Positions 1 through 7,153 of a stretch of DNA of 64,000 bases are shown piece after piece. This DNA is from CAMLFJ01 sp035524955 (GTDB lineage: Bacteria > Methylomirabilota > Methylomirabilia > Rokubacteriales > CSP1-6). A model generated the notes under the pieces. The model was not told where the DNA came from, did no database searches, and saw only the letters and a program-made list of their open reading frames with translations. The position numbers and the translations under genes are program-made. How positions within the stretch are numbered: the stretch's first letter is position 1; each line of letters opens with the position of its first letter. Location: positions 18,445-82,444 of the forward strand of contig DATLFG010000086.1 in NCBI GenBank assembly GCA_035524955.1. The letters are read 5' to 3'.

Positions 1-753
1 GTCCCCGCGGCGTTTCGCGCCATCCCGGGCAAGGGGGCCGAGGCGGTCGTGGAGGGCGCCCGTGTCAAGGTGGTGAGCCCCGGCTACCTCAAGGCCGAGG
101 GCCTCGAGACCGACGACCCGCGGGCGCGAGAGGTGGCCGAGCAGGGGAAGACCGTCGTGTACGTGCTCGTGAACGACCGTCTCGAGGGCGCCATCGCCCT
201 CGCGGACATCATCCGGCCCGAGTCGCGCGAGGCCCTCGCCGCGCTCCGGGCCATGGGCATCAAGACGATGATGCTCACGGGCGATGCCACCGCGGTGGCC
301 CGGTGGGTGGCCCGCGAGCTGGCCCTGGACGAGGTCTTCGCCGAAGTCCTACCGGACCAGAAGGCCGCGAAGATCAAGGAGATCCAGGGGCGCGGGCTCA
401 CGGTGGCGATGACCGGCGACGGGGTCAACGACGCGCCGGCGCTCACCCAGGCCGACGTGGGGATCGCGGTGGGCGCGGGCACCGACGTGGCGATCGAGTC
501 GGCCGACATCGTGCTGGTCCGCTCCGACCCGCGCGACGTGACCGCGATCGTGGATCTCGCGCGTGCCACGTATCGGAAGATGATCCAGAACCTCTGGTGG
601 GCGACCGCGTACAATGCGGTGGCGATCCCGGTGGCGGCCGGTGTGCTCTATCCGGCCGGCATCCTCCTGACCCCGGCGGTCGGCGCGGTGCTCATGTCGG
701 TGTCGACCGTCATCGTCGCGATCAATGCGCGCTTGCTCCGGCTCAAGCGGTAG
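1..753 (+). CDS. Copper-translocating P-type ATPase, CopB-like, C-terminal part
   Basis: The reading frame is open from the first base, so the 5' end lies outside the window; about 250 residues remain. It carries the end of the ATP-binding domain (AIPGKG), the phosphatase-region motif MLTGDATAVA, and the hinge motif MTGDGVNDAPAL that coordinates Mg2+ in P-type ATPases. Two final membrane helices follow, with the AYN and MSVSTVIVAINA motifs typical of heavy-metal (P1B) pumps, closest in style to the CopB subgroup. Expected role: ATP-driven export of copper ions across the inner membrane. The metal-defining CPx helix is not in the window, so copper specificity rests on family resemblance of the last helices. 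It ends 48 bases before the aldolase start. Confidence 0.9.
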   Translation, partial: VPAAFRAIPGKGAEAVVEGARVKVVSPGYLKAEGLETDDPRAREVAEQGKTVVYVLVNDRLEGAIALADIIRPESREALAALRAMGIKTMMLTGDATAVARWVARELALDEVFAEVLPDQKAAKIKEIQGRGLTVAMTGDGVNDAPALTQADVGIAVGAGTDVAIESADIVLVRSDPRDVTAIVDLARATYRKMIQNLWWATAYNAVAIPVAAGVLYPAGILLTPAVGAVLMSVSTVIVAINARLLRLKR

Positions 754-801
754 TCGATGGCGCCGCGTACGGCGGAGCAGCCAGACGGAAGGAGACGCGT
801 G

Positions 802-1833
802 ATGGCACGGGCAACCCTCGAAGCCACCGCCCGGGCGCTGGTGGCGCCCGGGAAGGGGATCCTCGCCGCCGACGAGAGTCATCCGACGATCGGGCGACGT
901 TTCGAGGAGTACGGGATCTCCAACCGCGAGGAGCACCGTCGGCGCTACCGGCAGATGCTCTTCACGACGCCGGGCATCGGCGAGTTCATCAGCGGCGTGA
1001 TCCTCTTCGACGAGACCATCCGCCAGGCCACCGACGAGGGCCGGCCGTTCGTGGAAGTGCTCGCGGGCGCGAGCATCCTCCCGGGCATCAAGGTCGATGG
1101 GGGGGCCAAGCCCCTCGCGGGGGCGCCGGGCGAGCGGGTGACCGAGGGGCTCGACGGCCTCCGCGAGCGGCTGGCGGAATACAAGACGCTCGGGGCGCGC
1201 TTTGCGAAGTGGCGCGCGGTGATCGCGGTCGGCGAGGACGGTCGCATCCCCACCCGCCGGGCGCTCCAGGCCAACGCCGACGCGCTCGCCCGCTATGCGG
1301 CGCTGTGCCAGGAGGCAGAAATCGTCCCGATCGTTGAGCCGGAGATCCTGATGGACGGCGGACACTCCCTCGAGCGCTGCCTGGAGGCGACGGAGGCCGC
1401 GCTTCATGTGGTGTTCGATGCCCTGTGGGAGCAGCGGGTCGCCCCGGAGGGTCTACTCCTGAAGCCGAACATGGTGCTGGCGGGTACCAGTGCCCCGCGC
1501 CAGGCTTCGGTCGAGGAAGTCGCCGAAGCGACCGTGCGGTGCCTACGGCGGACGGTGCCGCCGGCCGTGCCGGGCATCGTGTTCCTCTCCGGCGGGCAGA
1601 CGGACGAGCTGGCCACCCTCCACCTGAATGCGATGAACCGTCTCCCGGCGCCCCCGCCGTGGCCGCTGAGCTTCTCGTACGGCCGTGCGCTTCAGGCCGC
1701 CCCGCTCGGAACGTGGCGAGGCGATCCGGCACGGGTCGCGGACGCTCAGCGCGCCTTTCACCACCGGGCCCGGTGCAACAGCGCGGCGCGCTCCGGGGCG
1801 TACACCCCGGAGCTCGAGCGGGGCGCCGTGTGA
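802..1833 (+). CDS. Class I fructose-bisphosphate aldolase
   Basis: This 343-residue protein cleaves fructose 1,6-bisphosphate to two triose phosphates through a Schiff base. The class I signature GKGILAADESHPTIGRRF is near residues 17-34. The Schiff-base lysine is K221 in LLLKPNMVLAG, and K97 in GIKVDGG matches a second active-site lysine. The length is that of animal/plant-type class I enzymes. Start: ATG at 802 follows GGAAGGAG at a good distance; an upstream in-frame ATG at 757 has no such site. The stop overlaps the GTG start of the downstream phosphofructokinase (GTGA), so the two glycolytic enzymes are probably translationally coupled. Confidence 0.93.
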   Translation: MARATLEATARALVAPGKGILAADESHPTIGRRFEEYGISNREEHRRRYRQMLFTTPGIGEFISGVILFDETIRQATDEGRPFVEVLAGASILPGIKVDGGAKPLAGAPGERVTEGLDGLRERLAEYKTLGARFAKWRAVIAVGEDGRIPTRRALQANADALARYAALCQEAEIVPIVEPEILMDGGHSLERCLEATEAALHVVFDALWEQRVAPEGLLLKPNMVLAGTSAPRQASVEEVAEATVRCLRRTVPPAVPGIVFLSGGQTDELATLHLNAMNRLPAPPPWPLSFSYGRALQAAPLGTWRGDPARVADAQRAFHHRARCNSAARSGAYTPELERGAV

Positions 1834-3074
1834 GCGCGAAGACGCTCGCCATCCTCGTCGGGGGCGGCCCCGCGCCGGGGATCAACGCAGTCATCGCCGC
1901 GGCGACCATCGAGGCCCGCAACCGCGGCCTCCAGGTCCTCGGCTGTCAAGACGGCTACAAGTGGCTGATGCAGGGGGACCTCGGGCACGTCCAGGAGCTC
2001 GAGGTCGCGGCGCTCTCCCGGATCCACTTCGAGGGAGGCTCGATCCTGCGCACCTCCCGCGCGAACCCGGCGCAGTCGGCCGACACCCTTCGTAACGTCG
2101 CCGAATCGCTGCAGCGCCTGAGCGTGTCTTACCTCGTGGCCATCGGTGGCGACGACACCGCCTCCGGCGCCGCGGCCGTCGCCCGGGCGCTCTCGGGGCG
2201 GCTCGCGATCGCGCATGTCCCGAAGACCATCGACAACGATCTCCCGCTGCCGGCCGGGATCCCGACGTTCGGCTTCACCACCGCGGTCGACGTGGGCAAG
2301 GACCTCGTGCGCAACCTGATGAAGGAGGCGGCGACCACCGACAAGTGGTTCTTCGTCACCGTCATGGGGCGCCACGCCGGCCATCTGGCCCTGGGGATCG
2401 GCAGCGCCGCGGGTGCGACCGTGACCCTCATCGGCGAGGAGTTCGGGGAGGGCGCGGTGTCGCTCGACGCGATCGCGGGGATCCTCGAGGGCGCCATCAT
2501 CAAGCGGCGCGCCTATGGGCGAGAGCACGGCGTGGCGCTGGTCGCCGAAGGGCTGATCGAGCGACTGGATCCCGACACGCTGGGGCCGCTGGAGCACGAT
2601 CCCTACGGCAACGTGCGCCTGGCGGAGCTCGAGCTGTCCCGGCTGCTCAAGGACCGGGTGGGGGCGAGCCTGGCCGCCCGCGGCATCGCGTCCCGGATCA
2701 TCGCCAAGGACATCGGGTTCGAGCTGCGTTGCGCGCCGCCGGGAGGGTTCGACATTCACTACTGTCGCGGTCTCGGGTACTGGGCGACGCGGTTCCTGGT
2801 CGAGGGCGGCACCGAGGCGATGGTGAGCCTCCAGGCCGACCGGTTCGTGCCCATGCCGTTCCGCGACCTGGTCGACCCGACGACCGGGCGGTTCCGCGTG
2901 CGCTATGTCGACGTGACGTCGGAGGCGTACCGCATGCTCGCCGCCTACATGATCCGGCTCACGCGCGCGGATTTCGAGGATCCGGAGCAAGTCCGCGCGC
3001 TGGCGCGCGCCGGGGGGCAGGGCGAGGCCGAGTTCATCGCGCGGTTCGGCAGTACCGTGGAGCTGGCCCGCTAG
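1830..3074 (+). CDS. PPi-dependent-type 6-phosphofructokinase
   Basis: This 414-residue protein phosphorylates fructose 6-phosphate. Two positions separate ATP-using from PPi-using enzymes: the residue after GGD (G in ATP-PFK, D in PPi-PFK) and the residue before TIDND (G versus K). Here they are D109 in GGDDT (106-110) and K132 in PKTIDND (131-137), both of the PPi type. The substrate motifs GFTTAVD and MGRHAGHLA are intact. Start: GTG at 1830 overlapping the aldolase stop; the frame is open much further upstream but only through the aldolase gene. PPi use would make the step reversible, so with the aldolase it can serve glycolysis or gluconeogenesis. Phosphoryl-donor choice is inferred from residues only. 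Confidence 0.92.
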   Translation: MSAKTLAILVGGGPAPGINAVIAAATIEARNRGLQVLGCQDGYKWLMQGDLGHVQELEVAALSRIHFEGGSILRTSRANPAQSADTLRNVAESLQRLSVSYLVAIGGDDTASGAAAVARALSGRLAIAHVPKTIDNDLPLPAGIPTFGFTTAVDVGKDLVRNLMKEAATTDKWFFVTVMGRHAGHLALGIGSAAGATVTLIGEEFGEGAVSLDAIAGILEGAIIKRRAYGREHGVALVAEGLIERLDPDTLGPLEHDPYGNVRLAELELSRLLKDRVGASLAARGIASRIIAKDIGFELRCAPPGGFDIHYCRGLGYWATRFLVEGGTEAMVSLQADRFVPMPFRDLVDPTTGRFRVRYVDVTSEAYRMLAAYMIRLTRADFEDPEQVRALARAGGQGEAEFIARFGSTVELAR

Positions 3075-3114
3075 GGACGGTGGGGGGTGGGAGTGTTCGG
3101 GCCGGGAGGATGAG

Positions 3115-3660
3115 ATGACGACGCCAGTCGGATCGCCGGCGGTCGAGTTTGCGCTCGAGGACACGGTCGGGTCCATCCATCGGCTCGAGCACTACCGGGG
3201 TCACTGGCTCTTGATGGTCTTCCATCGGCACCTCGGCTGACTACCCTGTCGGGAGCACGTGTCGCAGTTGCGACAGCGGGAGGGCGAGGTCGCCGGGCTG
3301 GGCCTGCGCATCGTGGTGGTCACGTTCGAGGCTCGGGAGCGTGCCGAAGAGTACGTGCGCGAGGTGGGGCTCGGGTGGCCCCTGCTGATCGACCGGCGGC
3401 GTGTCCTCTATCGCGCCTACGGGATGGCGCGTGGTCGGCGGTCGGCGATCTGGGGACTCGCGACGTGGTGGGCGTACGCTCGGCTGCTCGTGCGGGGTCA
3501 TCGGCCGAGACGCCCCACCGGCGACGTCAACCAGCTGGGCGGCGACGTTCTCGTGGACCCGGTGGGGAGGCTGGCCCTGCATCATGTCGGGACAGGCCCG
3601 GCGGATCGGCCGGCAGTCGGCGCGCTCCTCGAGCGGATCCGGCGGGGCGACCGCGACTAG
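3115..3660 (+). CDS. Peroxiredoxin-like selenoprotein (AhpC/TSA_2 type) with in-frame UGA = Sec42
   Basis: Read through one UGA at 3238-3240, this frame gives a 181-residue thioredoxin-fold protein. Residues 1-41 (GSPAVEFALEDTVGS, then a strand ending MVFHRHLG) are the canonical start of an AhpC/TSA domain. The UGA falls exactly where the family has its redox cysteine: HRHLG-U-LPCREHVSQL, a UxxC motif with C45. The frame continues with IVVVTFE, LIDRRRVLYRAYGM and GGDVLVDPVGRLALHHVG, all expected of the fold. An ATG at 3115 follows GGGAGGATG. If UGA is a plain stop, the product is a useless 41-mer and the rest has no start signal. A hairpin at 3260-3275 fits a bacterial SECIS. Probable role: thiol/selenol-dependent peroxide or disulfide reduction. 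Confidence 0.85.
3260..3275 (+). promoter_or_regulatory. Candidate bacterial SECIS hairpin of the peroxiredoxin-like gene
   Basis: A perfect 6-bp stem (TGTCGC / GCGACA) encloses the 4-nt loop AGTT; the A and T at the loop edge could add a seventh pair. The loop begins 26 nt after the UGA, and G is its second base. Bacterial SECIS elements recognised by SelB lie just downstream of the UGA, with the apical loop roughly 16-37 nt away and a G in the first two loop bases, so this one fits. SelB binding is inferred. Confidence 0.6.
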
Positions 3661-3676
3661 AGATGGTCGCGCGGGG

Positions 3677-3693
3677 GCCGCCAGATCGGCGGC
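3677..3693. terminator. Possible bidirectional terminator hairpin
   Basis: GCCGCC and GGCGGC pair around a 5-nt loop (AGATC) in the 42-bp gap between two convergent genes. There is no T tract on either side, so this is weak evidence. Confidence 0.3.
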
Positions 3694-3702
3694 GCGCGCG
3701 GG

Positions 3703-5022
3703 TCAGCGAGGCGCCCGGTCGCGACGCTCGATCAAGATCACCTGGCCCGGGTAGATGTGCGAGCTGCGCGTGGCGGGGTTCCACCGCCTGACGTCGCCGA
3801 CGGAGACGCCGTGCCGATGGGCGATGCCGCCCAGGGTGTCGCCCGACCTCACGCGGTACCGGACGCGCTGGACGGCGCGCGCCGCCATCGCCCGCTCGAG
3901 TCCGGGGAGGGCCGCCTCGAAGCCGGCGCGACCGCCCTCCGGGATCCGTACCTCGTATCGCCCCTCGGGCAGCGCGTCGGCCATGATCGCGGGGTTCAGC
4001 GCCTTCGTCTGACGGTAGAACGAGCCGGCGGCCGCCGCGATCTCGGTCACGGTGACGCGGCCGACGACGCGCAGCGTGACCACGTCCGTGGCATGCGGCG
4101 AGTATCGCTCCTCGGGCGGGACCTCGAAGCCGTACTGGGCCGGGTCCTCGAGGATCAGCTTCGCGGCGAGGATGCGGAAAAAGTACCGCTCCGTCTCCAG
4201 CGGCAGCGCCAGCTGGTAGTAGGTGGCCACGCCCTGCCCGCTCATGGCACCCCGGACGCGGCTCTCGCCGGCGTTGTAGGCGGCGAGCGCGAGGGGCCAG
4301 TCCGCGAGGCTCGCGTGCAGATCGCGAAGGTACGCGAGCGCGGCGGCCGTGGAGCGAGCCGGGTCCCGGCGCTCGTCCCACGACGGCGTGACCCGCAGGC
4401 CGTAGCTCCGGGCGGTGCCGGCGATGAACTGCCAGATGCCCGAGGCGTGGGCCCAGGAGTACGCGCGCGGCAACAGGGCACTCTCCACGACGGCGACGTA
4501 CTTCAGATCGTCGGGGAGCCCGGCCCGCCGGAGCTCGGCCTCGATGTACGGGAAGTACCGCGCGCTGCGCTTCAGCCAGAGGATGACCTGGGCGGGACTG
4601 CCGAGAGACATGTAGAACTCGCGCTCGAGGCGCTCGGCGACGTCCCATCGGTCCAGCGGAACCGTCGCGCCCGCGAAGACGATGGCTTCCGGCAGCCGAT
4701 GGCTGTGCATCCCGGCCCGCGCCTCGACGAGGCTGCCGGTGATCGCCTCCAGCTGCTCGCGGAGTGTCTCGACCTCCGACGCCAGCGCCTCGACACGGTC
4801 CCGGAGCGAGCTGGCCCCGTCCTCGGCGCTGCCGGTGTCCTCGGCAGCGCCGGGGCTCTCCGCCGGGCTCGACCGGTCCGCGGTGTCCGCCGGCTGATCT
4901 GCCGGCTCGACCCCGTAGGTGTCCGCGACGGCCTCAGGCGTGACGGACTGCCCCGACATGAGCGCGGGGGCGACGAGGAGCCAGCCGAGGAGGGCCAGTG
5001 TGCCCGGGACGAGGGGTCGCAT
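3703..5022 (-). CDS. Membrane-associated lytic murein transglycosylase with LysM domain (MltD-like)
   Basis: This 439-residue envelope enzyme cleaves the glycan strands of peptidoglycan. Residues 1-24 form a signal peptide (hydrophobic LALLGWLLVAPAL). A low-complexity Asp/Ala/Ser stretch and a short coiled coil (about 70-95) precede the SLT catalytic domain. That domain carries the conserved catalytic glutamate in VAVVESALLPRAYS, the GIWQFIAGTARSYGL motif and ALAAYNAGESRV. A C-terminal LysM domain (about 385-430: YRVRSGDTLGGIAHRHGVSV) binds peptidoglycan. Two LysM are usual in E. coli MltD; here I see one clear copy plus a degenerate one just before it. No lipobox cysteine is evident, so it may be released to the periplasm. 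It is transcribed alone, convergent with the selenoprotein gene. Confidence 0.92.
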   Translation of the reverse strand: MRPLVPGTLALLGWLLVAPALMSGQSVTPEAVADTYGVEPADQPADTADRSSPAESPGAAEDTGSAEDGASSLRDRVEALASEVETLREQLEAITGSLVEARAGMHSHRLPEAIVFAGATVPLDRWDVAERLEREFYMSLGSPAQVILWLKRSARYFPYIEAELRRAGLPDDLKYVAVVESALLPRAYSWAHASGIWQFIAGTARSYGLRVTPSWDERRDPARSTAAALAYLRDLHASLADWPLALAAYNAGESRVRGAMSGQGVATYYQLALPLETERYFFRILAAKLILEDPAQYGFEVPPEERYSPHATDVVTLRVVGRVTVTEIAAAAGSFYRQTKALNPAIMADALPEGRYEVRIPEGGRAGFEAALPGLERAMAARAVQRVRYRVRSGDTLGGIAHRHGVSVGDVRRWNPATRSSHIYPGQVILIERRDRAPR

Positions 5023-5160
5023 GAGCCCATGCTATTGGGAGCACGCGATTGTGGGAAGAAGAAAAGGCGACGCCGTGGGGGGGCGGTCACCGAAGATCCC
5101 GACTGAAGCGGCGAAAACGTGGTCGCGACCGGAACTTGCGTGCGAACGGGGTGGGGACCC

Positions 5161-5174
5161 CCAAGGTCCAATAG
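5161..5174 (+). promoter_or_regulatory. TTGGAC-type regulatory half site
   Basis: The 14-mer CCAAGGTCCAATAG lies 34 bp upstream of the small gene at 5208. Its exact reverse complement occurs at 29472-29485, upstream of another small gene. It contains GTCCAAT, one arm of the palindromes at 22388, 23681 and 30148; the second arm is degenerate here. Confidence 0.4.
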
Positions 5175-5207
5175 ACCCTGGCCGTCTCCAACGAGACACT
5201 CCGAGCC

Positions 5208-5402
5208 ATGGTGTCCGGCGCGATGGTTGGTGTCCTGAAGGAGCTCCTCGCGGATCGCGTCGTGTTGACCGATGGGACCGCCATCCGGTTCGCAGGGGCG
5301 CTGAGCGCCCCCCGGATTGCCCCTGGAAGTCGCGTCACGATTCTCTACACCCGTGACGATGACGGTGAGGGGATGCTGGTCCAGAGCGTGAAGCACATGT
5401 AG
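5208..5402 (+). CDS. Small hypothetical protein
   Basis: This 64-residue protein (60 if translation starts at the second ATG, 5220) has an alternating pattern, VGVLKELLADRVVLTDG then SRVTILYTRDDDGEGMLVQSV, that looks like a small beta barrel of the SH3/OB kind. I recognise no named family. Support: position between two minus-strand genes, a regulatory half site just upstream, and a sensible, mostly beta sequence. It stops 2 bp before the end of the convergent UGSC-module gene. Confidence 0.5.
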   Translation: MVSGAMVGVLKELLADRVVLTDGTAIRFAGALSAPRIAPGSRVTILYTRDDDGEGMLVQSVKHM

Positions 5403-5404
5403 GG

Positions 5405-6433
5405 CTAGGGAGGCCCGAGGTCGCGCTCGGCGTCGGCGAGCAGCCGCCCGAGCGCGGGCGGCAGCTCGATCGGGCGGCCGACGACGCCGGGGCTGTAGCC
5501 CTGGAGCCAGTAGCTATTGGTGGGGTGGCCGCCCCCGGCCACGACGATCACGAAGTTGTCGGGGCGGGCGGTGATCGGCCATGGGTCCAGGGCGAGGCTG
5601 TCGCGCGCCACCTTGCTCGTGTCGATCTCGATCCACGCCGAGCCTCCCGCGCGCCGGAGCTGCTCGGCGGGAATCCGCGACTGCTCCCAGAGGAACTCGC
5701 GCATCGAGGCCTTCGTCCATCCGAGCCCCGCCATGGTCTGCGCCACCACTCCAGGGATCATCAGGATGCCCGGGGTTCCATGCTCGTAGCCGGCGAGCCC
5801 GGCCATGTTGGGCACGCGCATGAAGTCGGCCATCCGGTGCATGCCCTGCAGCGCATCCTCCTCGGGCGTCTCCTTCTTGGCGCCGCGCCGGCGGATGTTC
5901 GTGGCCCCGTTGGCGAAGGCGAGCGAGATCGAGCTGGTGCCCGGCGCGAAGCCGTGGCGCTCGGTGCCGTGCGACGCCCAGCCCGGGGGCAGGTTCGTCT
6001 CGTCTTCCGCGAAGACCACGTTCGTGTAGCGCAGGCCGCCGTAGTTGGCCATGGTGCCGGTGCCGGGCCGGGCGCCGCCCAGGTTCTGCTGGAGCAGGCG
6101 CAACGCGCGGCCGATGCCGGCCCCCGCCGGCCGTTGCGGGTCCGGGCCGAGGCAGCCGAAGCCCGCGTTCAGCCGGATCCACGCGCCGATCGGTCCGTTG
6201 ACGATCACCACCGGAAACGCGCTGCCCGAGGCGGCCTGCAGCGTCTCGCTGCCCGACACGGGATCGAGGAAGGCCTCCACCGCGGCCACGAGGACGGGCA
6301 GGTACTCGGGCCGGCCCCCCGCCATCGCCAGCGCGATGGCGCACGACTCGACGGTGGTCACTCCGCCGCGCGGGGGAAAGGTGCCGAGCTTGCGGCCGCG
6401 CGGGTGCGCGGCGCCGCCGAGGATCCAGTCCAC
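5405..6433 (-). CDS. C-terminal module of a UGSC-type protein (WGDGLPLWPPT family), separated by frameshift
   Basis: The 342-residue frame has a GTG at its first codon, but its homology begins a little upstream (WGDGLPLWPPTPARVDWIL, near 6480), so the apparent start is probably an artefact of a frameshift. The sequence (LAMAGGRPEYLPVLVAAVEA, PVVIVNGPI, LNAGFGCLGP, IGRALRLLQQNLGG) matches what I recall of the C-terminal half of long UGSC proteins; I could not search for it. Biochemical function is unknown. One extra base near 6475-6485 and another near 6585-6595 would, if removed, join this module to the Sec-containing N-terminal module at 7110. Confidence 0.65.
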   Translation of the reverse strand: MDWILGGAAHPRGRKLGTFPPRGGVTTVESCAIALAMAGGRPEYLPVLVAAVEAFLDPVSGSETLQAASGSAFPVVIVNGPIGAWIRLNAGFGCLGPDPQRPAGAGIGRALRLLQQNLGGARPGTGTMANYGGLRYTNVVFAEDETNLPPGWASHGTERHGFAPGTSSISLAFANGATNIRRRGAKKETPEEDALQGMHRMADFMRVPNMAGLAGYEHGTPGILMIPGVVAQTMAGLGWTKASMREFLWEQSRIPAEQLRRAGGSAWIEIDTSKVARDSLALDPWPITARPDNFVIVVAGGGHPTNSYWLQGYSPGVVGRPIELPPALGRLLADAERDLGPP

Positions 6434-7110
6434 GCGCGCCGGCGTCGGGGGCCAGAGCGGCAGGCCGTCGCCCCAGCGCGAGCATCAGGTGGTTCGCCCG
6501 CGCGAAGGTGTCCTCCCCGCTCGTCCCCTCCACGCGGATCATGGGCGCCTCGCCCGCGCCGTCGCCGCCGACGGCCGAGCGCCATCGCGTGGCCGTCGTA
6601 GAACTCCTGCTTGCGGGTCTCCACCGGCGAGATGTCGCTGCCCGGCAGGAACATGTCGATGGGGAAGGTGACCATTGCCGCGTGCGGCGCCAGCCCGAGG
6701 CCGGCCACCGCGTTCGTCATGACGCCGACGAAATCGGCGCGGGTGAGGGTGACGGTCGGGATCCCCCGTGCTTCGAGCCTGGCGGCCGCCCGGCCGCACG
6801 CGGTCGCGCAGGTCCCTCAGGCCGCGTTGCCGATCACGACGGCGTCCACCCCGCTTGCCTCGACGAGCGCCGCCGTCTCCTCCGAGCCGATCACCGCGTT
6901 GCCCTGGGGGAAGGCGTCGATCGGCAGGACCTCGATGCCCGGGAAGTCCGTCTCGAGCAGCGCCTTGAGAAGCGGCAGCATCCGGTAGGCCTGCCACTGC
7001 TCGTTGCTGACGAAGCCGACGCGCGCGCCGCCGAGGGCGGCGACGCGCGGGGCGTGGGGCTGCGTCACCTCGATGGAGCCGGACGGGTCGTGGAACTCGA
7101 GAGTGGGCAT
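6358..7110 (-). CDS. UGSC-family selenoprotein, N-terminal module, in-frame UGA = Sec98
   Basis: An ATG at 7110 follows AGGAGGAGG. The frame runs 97 residues (MPTLEFHDPSGSIEV ... GVDAVVIGNAA), meets UGA at 6817-6819, and continues in frame as GTCATACGRAAARLEARG and PTVTLTRADFVGVMTNAVAG. The UGA gives Sec-Gly-Thr-Cys (UGTC), a variant of the UGSC signature that names this selenoprotein family. Text after the UGA (APHAAMVTFPIDMFLPGSDI) is clearly protein-like. The useful frame ends around 6590. Below it reads arginine-rich nonsense to a stop at 6358, while a second frame (GEAPMIRVEGTSGEDTF) and then a third (WGDGLPLWPPT) resume the protein: two net +1 shifts. It is either a pseudogene or two sequence errors. 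Role unknown; a redox function is inferred from UxxC. Confidence 0.75.
6782..6797 (-). promoter_or_regulatory. Candidate bacterial SECIS hairpin of the UGSC gene
   Basis: On the minus strand, GCGGCC pairs perfectly with GGCCGC around the 4-nt loop GGGC. The loop starts 26 nt after the UGA and begins with G, the same geometry as the element at 3260-3275. The stem is codon-constrained and GC-rich, so chance pairing is possible. Confidence 0.55.
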
Positions 7111-7153
7111 GCGGCCTCCTCCTGGAGTGGTCATGCTCGCGTGCGCCGACGGC

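Noticed and set aside
349..1407. Long minus-strand frame opposite the ATPase/aldolase genes, and many similar ones across the window
   Set aside because: These antisense frames mirror real genes, are rich in Arg, Ala, Gly and Pro, and carry no domain; they are by-products of high GC at third codon positions.
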